DNA of 64,000 bases, from contig NC_064040.1 of NCBI RefSeq assembly GCF_932526225.1, positions 15,310,494-15,374,493 of the forward strand, read 5' to 3'. Shown here one piece after another: positions 1 through 12,300 of this stretch. This DNA is from Nematostella vectensis (taxonomy: Eukaryota > Cnidaria > Anthozoa > Actiniaria > Edwardsiidae). The position numbers were made by a program, and so were the translations under genes. Under the pieces are notes generated by a model. The model did not search any database. It had not been told where the DNA came from and worked only from the letters and a program-made list of their open reading frames with translations. Every line of letters begins with the position of its first letter. Positions within the stretch are counted from its first letter, which is position 1.

Positions 1-384
1 AGTTCCTCTGACCAAAAGCTTAATTCCAAATTTTAAAGAAATTTGAAAGATAAGAAATTTAGATATTAGGGAGCAAAGTTGGCTTAATTTCTGATCAGAG
101 TCCGACTTCTCCCTTAAAACGAGAAGAATTCATTCTTTGAACATTTGAAAATTGAACTTCAAGCCTCATATCTCGAAGACGAATCCATTAGAAAAAAACA
201 TAACAAGGAACCTCTATGCAAAAATTCAAGTTTACCGAAGTTAGCCAGACCTTATTTTTCGGAAAACTTGCCATTTGTTTGCTTATTTGACCGCCTCACT
301 ATTAGAGACTACCTGTTACTCGAAGAATATGTCGGGATGTATTCCTTGCGGTACGACATTAACTTTGCATGTTCATATTTGTAG

Positions 385-3300
385 ATCGATAGCACATGGA
401 TCGTTTATAACAAGCCCAAAGAATTGACCAATGAGCATGCTGGGTTCTTGATGGCGCTAGGTCTAAATGGACACCTTGGTAACCTCTCCTATATGAATCT
501 CCACGACTACCTTTGCAAGGTAATCACTTCTATATGAATCTCCACGACTTCCTTTGCAAGGTAATCTCTTCTATATGAATCTCCACGACTTCCTTTGCAA
601 GGTAACCTCTCCTATATGAATCTCTACGACTACCTTTGCAAGGTAACCTCTCCTATATGAATCTCCACGACTACCTTTGCAAGGTAATCACTTCTATATG
701 AATCTCCACGACTACCTTTGCAAGGTAATCTCTTCTATATGAATCTCCACGACTTCCTTTGCAAGGTAACCTCTCCTATATGAATCTCTACGACTACCTT
801 TGCAAGGTAACCTCTCCTATATGAATCTCCACGACTACCTTTGCAAGGTAACCTCTCCTATATGAATCTCTACGACTTCCCTTGCAAGGTAACCTCTCCT
901 ATATGAATCTCCACGACTGCCTTTGCAAGGTAACCTCTCCTATATGAATCTCCACAACTACCTTTGCAAGGTAACCTCTCCTATATGAATCTCCACGACT
1001 ACCTTTGCAAGGTAACCTCTCCTATATGAATCTCCACGACTACCTTTGCAAGGTAACCTCTCCTATATGAATCTCCACGACTTCCTTTGCAAGGTAACCT
1101 CTCCTATATGAATCTCCACGACTACCTTTGCAAGGTAACCTCTCCTATATGAATCTCCACGACTACCTTTGCAAGGTAACCTCTCCTAAATGAATCTCCA
1201 CGACTACCTTTGCGAGGTAACCTCTCCTATATGAATCTCCACGACTACCTTTGCAAGGTAACCTCTCCTATATGAATCTCCACGACTACCTTTGCAAGGT
1301 AACCTCTCCTATATGAATCTCCACGACTTCCTTTGCAAGGTAACCTCTCCTATATGAATCTCCACGACTTCCTTTGCAAGGTAACCTCTCCTATATGAAT
1401 CTCCACGACTACCTTTGCAAGGTAACCTCTCCTATATGAATCTCCACAACTACCTTTGCAATGTGTTATATGACTCATACATGAACCCGACACTTCGTTT
1501 CCAATGTTAGACAAATAGGCACGCAAAGCATACATGTGGCTACGTGAACCATATACGAGTCCTCCACTACCTTGTAGTATTGTCATGAACTATGCATGAA
1601 CACCACACTACCTTTGAAATTGTTACAAATAGACAGGCAAAGATTAATGTGGTCACATGAACCATAGAAAAAAAACCCACTACCGTTGCAATGTGTAACA
1701 AATAGGCACGCAAAGAATACGGCTATACGAGCTATGTATGAATCCCACACTATGTGACAAATAGGCACGCAGAGGGTACATGTGGCTACATGAACCATAC
1801 ATGATGAATTCCCCCACTACCTTTGCAACGTTCGACAAATAAGCACGCCAAGCATACATGTGGTTTCATGAACCACACATGAATCCAGCACCCTTGCAAT
1901 GTGAGACAAATAGGCTCGCTAAGCATGCATGTGGCTACATTTACCATGCATGAACCCCCACAAAATTAAGTTTCGTTCAATTATTATGCTCTTTAGGGTC
2001 ATGAGCTTACAACAGTTGGTCTTCTGCTCGGGATCTCTGCAGCAAGGTGCGTGCATTTATTGTCAATTACTGCAGAAATTTGTATCGGATTTCACACAAA
2101 TCCTTGCTAACTCGAAGCTATCACAAGCTCCCCTGATATGATAGGTGAGACACGCACTACTGAGGCTACTACTGATGTTTTAAGAGAATAACATATTCGA
2201 CTGATGCGAACCCCATAAATAGCAGTTTTTTATGTTTTCGTTGCCACATATCGTTGATATTGTAGGTTAGTAAAGTAATGTCAGCCCGATACGTTCTCGT
2301 ACTACTGTTTCCTGGTCACGGTAGCGCACATTACCCTACAAATTCTGGTAAATGCTAATGGATTGTGCTTTTCCAGGCGCGCCAGCATGGACCTATCCAC
2401 CACCAAGGTCCTCAGCATCCACGTAGACGCTCTCCTCCCCCCTACCTCTGCTGAGCTGGACGTACCCCACTCCGCCCAAGTAGCAGGGGTGCTAGGCGTT
2501 GGCCTTGTGTATGAGGGCACCGCCCACAGGAGGATGGCAGAGGTCCTTCTCTCTGAAATAGGTACGTCTTACCCCCCCCCCCCCTTTTCCCTCCGCTTGA
2601 CCAGATTGGTGGAGTTTTAGGTCTTCCTCGTGTATTTGGAGGATGTCGGATCTATCTACGGTCATTATTCCCCGTGTAGTAGATATGCCTTTTGACTGAG
2701 TTTGCTGGTTTTAATAAGGTATATAACCTTTTTTATAACTATGGAAGCCTCCGCGCATTGCCCCACGTACCCACACTGAACGTGAGCCTAACGTAAATGT
2801 GCATCTATCAACGGGAAGTGTAATAAACATACATAGGCACAGACGTGTTAAAAAAGAGTTCAGCCTATGTCAGAATAATTCAAAGTTTATCATTACATTA
2901 ATTCCGAGTTTATAATTCCAATAATTCCAAATTGGTGTTATTTGCTGTAAGGTCGTCCTGCCGGACCCGACATGGAGAACGCTGTCAACAGAGAGTCCTA
3001 CTCGCTGGCGGCGGGACTCGCCCTAGGCCTCGTCATGCTGCAGGTAAATCTCAAGAAATTGCGTGCTCTGATTAGTTGAAGTCCTGTGCTATATTAGGGT
3101 GATTTAGATCCACGACGCCGGCAAGAAGACGCCGCCTCGCGCAAGTTCGATTGCGCGCACACGCCTTTCTTGCCGGCGTCGCGTCCTGTTCAGGACGGCA
3201 TTTCATGCTTTTTTACGTCCTCTTCAGGACGGGACGCTGCAAAAATTAGCGTGCGCGCACAATCGAACGTGCGCGAGTCGGCGTCCTCTTGCCGGCGTCG

Positions 3301-6300
3301 TGGATCAAAATCACCCTATTATAAAGTTTGTGACGGGACCACTGTGAATCGTTATGGTTCACGTTAAAGCCACTCCTTTGTTTATGTTTATAATTTGCTA
3401 TTGTTTACTTGCAAGGACACATCAAAGTAACATTCTACGGATGTATTCTGGCACGTTATTGACGATTATTTGATTGAAAATATTTAGGTTTCTCGCTTGA
3501 ATTAGCCGATGGAAGTGAATGCTCTGTGTGACTCGGCATTGAGCGGGAGCATAAAATGAGCCTCTGCCAGCCACCATTTTGTCATCCTAGCAAAGTACCA
3601 AGTGCGAAAAAGCATCCATTTCCATCGTCTGATTTTAGGAAACCAATGTAATTTTTATGATTGAATTTGGTAAATGAAGTATAGAACTTTGCTTTTAGAT
3701 GGTTATTTCGAGATTTAACACATTATACGTCGTCCAATATTAAATGAATAAAATAACAAAGGTGAAGCTGACAAGGCCACTTTAAGGCCCAAGATATTAC
3801 AGAGCAACGTGTGCATGTTAAAACTGCATGTGCAACCTCTTAAGCGTGTGTCTAGTGCATAGACATGATGCATGAAATTTGTTTCGTGTTTAAAGAAATG
3901 ATAAATTGATCGCAGTGATGGTGAATTATAAATTTGTGTCTATGCCAACCTCTTGATCTAGACTTGAATGGTAAACATGAAACCTTTTGATCTAGACTTG
4001 AAAGGTAAACATGAAACCTCTTGATCTAGACTTGAATGGTAAACATGAAACCTTTTGATCTAGACTTGAAAGGTAAACATGACGCCTTTTGATCCAGACT
4101 TGAATGGTAAACATGACGCTATTTGATAGACTTGAATGGTGAACATGATGCCTTTTGGTTGGATTTTGTAGCATGGTAACGATGCGCTGGGCGTGTCGGA
4201 TCTGAAGATGGCAGACCAGTTGTTTCAGTACATGGTTGGAGGACAGAAGAAGCCACAGGTGTCGATTGTATTTTGAGATCCATGTTTTTCTTGGATCATG
4301 TTATATCCCTATTTTTGTTATGAATTTGTTTTTGGTAAGTTTTCTTCAAGAGGCACTCGCACGGTTAAGCCATAAAAAGGGAGAAAATATGAAGACAAGA
4401 GTTACAACAGCGTAATTTTTTTTTTGTTACGCCCAGAATATCAAAAGTCACATAGACTGTCATTGTACTTGTTCTCAGTCCCTCGCGCGAGTGTTACCTG
4501 CACGTGTGACTGGGTACGAGTATAAACATTTTTGTTCCGACTCTTTTTGAGTTTTTAGAAATGGCGCTAAAATCACTCTTTAGCCGAGTAAGTGTCTCTT
4601 CAATCATGAACAGAGTATGTATTTTTGTTTTGCTTTCTCATTCATGTACACGAGAAAGCGATAAACAGAGTATTTTTTATCTTCCTTATTCCTGTACACG
4701 AGGAGGCGTGTTAAGAATAAACTGCTAAAAAGCTGAATTTCAACAAAAATCTGCAATTTTCACATGGAACATATAACCCTTGCATTAAATATTTGCCTTC
4801 TTTTCAGACCGGCACCCAGAAGGAGAAGTTCAAATCCCCGAGCTATTTAATCAAGGTAAACAAGTAAAAAAACAATAATTTGCTGCTTCTCCTTCTCCGT
4901 GTACCCAGGGTCATCTCTTCTCTCAATCCAACCATTCTCATTGGCTCATGGTTTCCTGCCGGGACCTTCTTGTCAACAACAAATAATTCCATGATTTTGA
5001 ATACAATTCTCATCCCATTAGTTCAAAAGCCCGTCAAAACTTCTTTAATAGTTTACCTTTCTCATGGGCTCACATCTAACCTTGATTGTACTAAACGTCA
5101 CAAAATATTAAGGTTGTATTGTGAGACAAGTGAAATTAGGTGTTGTATAAGAATGCGAAACTAACGTCGTTATTACATACCAGGAGGGTGATACAGTTAA
5201 CATAGACGTGACAGCAGCCGGTGCGACCTTGGCACTTGGGCTAATGTTCATGAAAACCAACAACAGGTAACTTCAACTTGACATCCAGCTTTTTGCTTAT
5301 GGAAACCAGGGTGAAAAAGTACTTTTCTTCTCCAGTTCCGTAGCCTCGTGGCTAGACGCTCCCGATACTCAGTTCCTTCTGGATTCCGTTAGACCAGACT
5401 TCCTCCTACTTCGGGTAAGAAAGGCTGACATTTGTTTTGAAATTCCTGTCTGTGCGATAGTCCTTTTGTCCGGTTTCTGGTTGTCTGGCTGTTTTGTAGA
5501 TGCTTTGTTGCATAGTTTGATAGATTTGTTTATTAACACCGTTTACAGATAGAATCTGAATCCCAGGTGTGTCAGCCACACGTAAATGTCCGGAAACATT
5601 ACAAATTAAGTAAAAATTAAGTAACAAATTTAACAAAGCGATCCGTTTGTGCCGTTATATTGGCATGTGCTTAATTGTTTTTTTACACTACTGCTGATTG
5701 TTTAGTTAGTGTTTATTGCAATAGTATTTGTTGCTGAGTCGAGGGCTTATTATCGCTATTCCTGTCGTTATAGTTGCTGAGTCGAGGGCTTATAATCGCT
5801 ATTCCTGTCGTTATAGTTGCTGAGTCGAGGGCTTATAATCGCTATTCCTGTCGTTATAGTTGCTGAGTCGAGGGCTTATAATCGCTATTCCTGTCGTTAT
5901 AGTTGCTGAGTCGAGGGCTTATAATCGCTATTCCTGTCGTTATAGTTGCTGAGTCGAGGGCTTATAATCGCTATTCCTGTCGTTATAGTTGCTGAGTCGA
6001 GGGCTTATTATCGCTATTCCTGTCGTTATAGTTGCTGAGTCGAGTGCTTATTATCGCTATTCCTGTCGTTATAGTTGCTGAGTCGAGGGCTTATAATCGC
6101 TATTCCTGTCGTTATAGTTGCTGAGTCGAGGGCTTATAATCGCTATTCCTGTCGTTATAGTTGCTGAGTCGAGGGCTTATAATCGCTATTCCTGTCGTTA
6201 TAGTTGCTGAGTCGAGGGCTTATAATCGCTATTCCTGTCGTTATAGTTGCTGAGTCGAGGGCTTATAATCGCTATTCCTGTCGTTATAGTTGCTGAGTCG

Positions 6301-9300
6301 AGGGCTTATAATCGCTATTCCTGTCGTTATAGTTGCTGAGTCGAGGGCTTATAATCGCTATTCCTGTCGTTATAGTTGCTGAGTCGAGCGCTTATTATTG
6401 CTATTCCTGTCGTTATAGTTGCTGAGTCGAGGGCTTATAATCGCTATTCCTGTCGTTATAGTTGCTGAGTCGAGTGCTTATAATCGCTATTCCTGTCGTT
6501 ATAGTTGCTGAGTCGAGTGCTTATAATCGCTATTCCTGTCGTTATAGTTGCTGAGTCGAGGGCTTATAATCGCTATTCCTGTCGTTATAGTTGCTGAGTC
6601 GAGGGCTTATAATCGCTATTCCTGTCGTTATAGTTGCTGAGTCGAGGGCTTATAATCGCTATTCCTGTCGTTATAGTTGCTGAGTCGAGCGCTTATTATT
6701 GCTATTCCTGTCGTTATAGTTGCTGAGTCGAGTGCTTATAATCGCTATTCCTGTCGTTATTATCGATTAGCGCTTAGCGCTTATTATCGATGTTCCTGTC
6801 GTTAATGGTTGCTGAGTCGAGCAATACAACAATACAATGCAATGTAATGCAATAATCATTGTTTATCGAGGGTGGCATATTAACCGAATACACAGTTTTC
6901 TAACATATTGCACTTGTAAGCATTTGTAAGAGCACTGTCACTGGGGGTGGTCACTGCCAGAGGTTTTATTGCGTCCCCAGTGGTTCTTTTACGTCCCTTC
7001 GGTTCAGGTTAGTGTAGTGCAGCTTGAAGAGACGGGACCTCCGGTTTAGTGTCCTTATCCGAGAAGACTGGAAACACGGGAGAATAACTTCAACTCACTT
7101 GTGACACAAATTCGAATCAAGGCAGGAAACCAGAAAAAATACCCAGTTTGAGCCAGTATTCGAACCTGGGCCACAGCGGTGAGAGGCCGAAGCGCTAACA
7201 CACTAGGCCACCCGTGCTTCCACGCGCTTATTATTGCTATCCCTGTCATTGTAGTTGCTGAGTCGAGGGCTTATCATGTGGGATTCCATCCAGCCGTGCA
7301 AAGACTGGGTCGAAAGTCACATCCCTGACATTGTTCAGAAGTATGCGTTTTGCGCAGATCCGGAAACCCTGAAGGTAGATGACTCCGACATCGACCTTCA
7401 GACCCTCAGGTAAGCCTAAAATTGCGCACATTTAATATGTGATGCTTAAATATAATGTAATTTAAAGGGACTCTATAAAAGGGGCTACCAAACAACCCGG
7501 AAGATAGCCTATAGCATCCCAAATGGATTATGTGGTCCTTTTCGCCATTCACCTGTTATACACCTATTTCAATTAAGGTTGCACCCGCGAATCAATGCAT
7601 CGTAACCCGGAGTGCTTCATGGGTAACGTATAAATGGCTCTAGACCTGTGAACTTCGTGTGAACGTTTTATTTAAGCTTATTTCTTTATTTATTTGATCC
7701 CATAAAGCACTGCGGGTTACGACACTTCGATTCTTCGAGTGCAACCTATGAAATAGTTGTATATTGTTTTGATAAAAAAAGAATTATGCACTTTTTACGA
7801 TTGATAACCCATAATGCGTTGTTCTGACGTAGTCGCTTGCTTTTTGTTTTGTGTTTGGCCTTAGCCTACATTTAAAACTCAAATGGAAATGGAAAAGATG
7901 TGCAAAGTCTGAGAACGTTCACGGGGTCAATAGATAATGAGTCGATGAAATTCTACAGTAAAAACGTATTCTCATGTGCTGCCGTTTTAATTCAACTGTT
8001 CTCTGCTGTCTATATATGTTGTTTTTATTAAAAACTATAATTGATGTTGATGGCTGAAAGGCTCAAAAGTATGCGAATAAATTTGAACTATCCATTGTTT
8101 TGGTTCTCGTCCTGTAAGACTTCATGCGTAGACTACATACATAGCCAGTATACACTATGATAAGTCTTAGTAATACATAGCCAGTATACACTATGATAAG
8201 TCTTAGTAATACATAGCCAGTATACACTATGATAAGTCTTAGTAATACATAGCCTGTATACACTATGATAAGTCTTAGTAATACATAGCCAGTATACACT
8301 ATGATAAGTCTTAGTAATACATAGCCAGTATACACTATGATAAGTCTTAGTAATACATAGCCAGTATACACTATGATAAGTCTTAGTAATACATAGCCAG
8401 TATACACTATGATAAGTCTTAGTGATAGGGAGGCTTGGATTAGCATAGTGTACCATACATTTCACTTTTCAATTCTTCCCTCAGTCAAGCTAAAGCCAGT
8501 ATCATCGCAGGCTGCTGCCTCGCCATGGGGATGAGGTTTGCTGGCTCAGCCAATCAGGAAGCATTCACGTGTTTGGTAAGGTAGAACTGCTTTCACATTT
8601 TGTGCAAGAGGTGCTCGTGCTGTGTGGATTATTATGATTTAAAAAATGTGGTCCTTGATAGTGCTCTGTGTTCTGTTGATGGTGGTGATGGCGACCATGG
8701 TGATGGCGACCATGGTGGTGGCGACCCTGGTGGTGGCGACCCTGGTGGTGGCGACCCTGGTGGTGGCGACCCTGGTGGTGGCGACCCTGGTGGTGGCGAC
8801 CATGGTGGTGGCGACCATGGTGGTGGCGACCATGGTGATGGCGACCATGGTGGTGGCGACCATGGTGGTGGCGACCATGGTGGTGGTGACCATGGTGGTG
8901 GCGACTATGGCGATGGTGACCATGGTGATGGCGACCTTTTTAATGGTGACCGTGACCACGGTGATGGTGGTGATAGGCATCATGGTGATCATAGTGATGG
9001 TGACGGTAATTATGCGGATGGGTGGTTGTGGTGGTGATAGTGATGGTAATTATGGTGACGATGATCATGCAGATGGGTGGTGGTGGTGGTGATAGTGATG
9101 GTAATTATGGTGACGGTGATCATGTTGATGGGTGGTGGTGGTAATGGTGATGGTGATCATGGTGGTATTGATCAAGGTGATGGTGGGGCTAGTTATGGTG
9201 ATTATCGTGATGGTGATCATAGGGGTCTTCACCCATTTATCTTTTGTGTATTGTGTTACTAGATGCATTACACCAAGTACTTCAAGGACCTTCTTGGTAG

Positions 9301-12300
9301 TGCAGTTGGTGAGCAGGTAAGGTATCACCCCCTCCCCTTCCCTCTTTTTTACCTCCTGTCGTTTACCCTGGGGTATCAGTGGAAACAGGGTGCTTGTCTA
9401 TCCCCCTCTCTCTGACAACTGTGGTTCTAAAAAAGGTGTATGGAAGCTAGTGATCCACAAATGTACCTCAGCCATATGCTCTATATATTGTTTCATCGTC
9501 TCTTTGGGGTAGTCCCCTCTCCCTGGAGCCCCTGCTAGGGGGCTTTGTAATGCCCAGACCCTCAGAAAACAGGGTCATAACTACTGGAAATACATTATGT
9601 TGCCCTTTTTGTTCATCTTGCACTCATTATTCACCATAACTTCATTCTAGAGGAGGCCTACATGCACCCTAGAACCTATAATCGGACTTCGCCTACGATA
9701 GTTAGCTAATCTTCTTGTGTCCGTGTCCACAGGCTGGCAAGCCCACTCTAGAGACTTGTATGGACGTGTGCCTGATCTCTGTAGCTCTAGTAAGTTTGTG
9801 TCTTCATTATGCTTTCCATACCATTTTGCTTCGAGGCTCACCCATGATTCCACATAGATCGGAATTGCGAAACATTTCTGACACTATGCACCTATTGCAT
9901 TCTTGATAAGGAATGGGGGATGAAAAATACCCACATTCTGTTGCAAAGCTGCGAACGCCTTTCCTGTTCTTGCAGGTGATGGCAGGATCTGGAAACCTTG
10001 AGGTGCTACGAATCACCCGACAACTCCATAAGCGACACTCTGCCGATGTTTCTTATGGCAGCCACATGGCTGTACATATGTCAATTGGCTTGCTGTTCCT
10101 AGGCGGTGGAAGGTAAAAAGGATCACAAGGGCGTGACGTATAACAGGGTGTGGGGTATGTAAATAGGGGTAGGGGTTCTCCACATGGCTGTACATATGGC
10201 ACTTGGCTTGTTGTTCCAAGGCGGTGGAAGATAATAATAGTGACCTTAAGCAAGGACGACGACGAAGGCTAAGACAACGGTATCGAAAAAGATGCGTTCG
10301 CACTTGGTGATCAATTCCAATTTAATTGCAATAAAATAAGCAAAATGTTATAGTCGGAGACTAGTATAGAGGAGTTTACAGTCTACATCACTACAGCGGA
10401 AACAGGAATGACTTACAGTTAGTTAGTAACCTAGGGTTCGAAATAGGCTTTGAATTACTGGGGTTAATAAATAATGTAAATGTCTAAAGAAACTCAAGTT
10501 ACTAAGGGTTCAAGTTCTTGAGAGAGCTCGAGATACCGAGGGTTATAGTTTCCCGGGCTCGGATTGCCGAGGGTTCGAGTTACCGAGGGTTTGATTTACC
10601 TTTTCCAAGGTTTTGAGTTACCAAGGGTTCGAGTTATCTAGAGTGGTGTGCAGCTAGACATACATCTCTGTATTTTCCAGGTACACGCTGAGCACCAGTG
10701 GACCTGCCGTGGCTGCGCTCGTGTGCGCTCTTTACCCGAAGTTCCCCATCTCCAGCACCGACAACAGGTCTCTATCATCACATATATCAATAACAGAAAA
10801 GATATCCATGCTAAACAGCCAATCGAAATTCGAAATAAAAAATGACATTTTGTAACAAATAAGCTTAGCCAAAGAGAAACGTTGGGAATGTAACTTTCAA
10901 ACAAGTTTCCAAGTGTCAGTCGAATAAGCGGAGCGCTGGAACATGATTGGCCGGATCGATGTTTTCAAGTTTAATTTGATTGGTCAACTTTCCCAAAGCT
11001 GTTAACAGCTCGTCTTCTGTGTCTTTATCAATTTTTGTTTTAGGTACCATTTACAAGCGTTCCGCCACCTCTACGTGCTTGCTGCCGAGCCACGAGTTCT
11101 AGTAACCCGAGAGGTAGAAAACAACACAGCGTGCTATGTCCCCATCCAAGTCACGCTCAAGGTTCGTGTTATGAAGGGGGTGTAGAACAGTAGAATGTCG
11201 CTTGATTTATAATGCTTCCCTAAGTGGTCGTTTTATGAAGGTAGTAGGTGAGTTGCGTGCTATGACAACTATGGCAATGTCCAACTCGAAAGGTGAAAAA
11301 TGACTAAAAGTGTTACAATCCCGTCCAAGTCGCCCTCAACGTTCGTATTATCCAGGGGGAGAAAGAGCAACTAGGTGTTGCATTAAATGGAATGCTTAAG
11401 TGGTTGTGTTATCAAGGTAGTAGGTCAATTGTGTTAGAGTTGTGCTGGTTCGTATTGTCAAGGGGGGGAAGAGAAGCTGAGTGCTTCTTAGGGGTGTATT
11501 GCTTCACTAAGTAGTCGTGTTATCTAGGTTGAAGGCGAATTGTATTGAGTTGTAAATAACAACGAAGCATGCCCAGCTAAGTCCCACAAGTATGTCTTAT
11601 CAAGAACACTGACATGAAATACTTGTACCCTAAGTGGTGTATGTCTTATCAAGGGTGTGTCTGTTAGTACACGGAAAACTTGTTCCTTTAGTGGTGAATT
11701 GTATGCTATTATTACGTGAAACTCGGAAGGTGAAGAACAATTAAGTGTGTTCCATGCCCAGCTAAGTCAGCGGCGTTGCCAGGATTTTCAACAGGAGGGG
11801 GCCCAAAAGGCCCTTTCAAGGCATTTCCCCCTGTATTTTAAATAATGTATCATGCATTTACTCTATTTTTGGCTGGGCTCAACCTGGCCACGCCCTTGCG
11901 CATGTTAACAGGTTAAGGGGTGGTCAACAGAACCCTTGTGTTTCTTTCCTCCTCAGAGCACTGAGTTTTACCACGAGACCACGCTCGACATGATTTCACC
12001 CTGCATTCTGCCAGAGTACAACCTTATAAAAAAGGTAACGTTTGAAATCATCTACAGTTTGTTTGGAAAGCTCGAGTAAAAAGCCACTAATGTGTTTTTG
12101 ACAGATTTCAGTCGTGAGCCAGCGATATCTACCAATCAGCATCGATCTCGGCACAGATTCCTCGATTTCAAGGTGAGCTACTGCCACAAAACAACGCTTT
12201 AACAGTGACATCTGTTTATTCAAAATACTGTACCCCCTTTAGTTGCCGCTAAAAACGTAACGTTTTTTATAAAAACCACCTGTATGAATTAAAGCAGCAT

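Noticed and set aside
145-384. 79-codon open frame ahead of the first ANAPC1 exon
   Set aside because: No resemblance to APC1; it ends in a TAG that is the splice acceptor of the exon at 385.
7060-7219. A functional tRNA gene on the minus strand
   Set aside because: A and B boxes are present but the cloverleaf arms do not pair well and the sequence continues as an insertion; a tRNA-derived SINE fits better.
8063-8465. Repetitive open frames on the minus strand (LLRLIIVYTGYV and TKTYHSVYWLCI types)
   Set aside because: A 36-bp tandem array in an ANAPC1 intron; unit length divisible by three explains the open frames.
8600-9328. Gly/Asp- and Met/Val-rich open frames on both strands
   Set aside because: Translation of the 15-bp GGTGGTGGCGACCAT array inside an intron.
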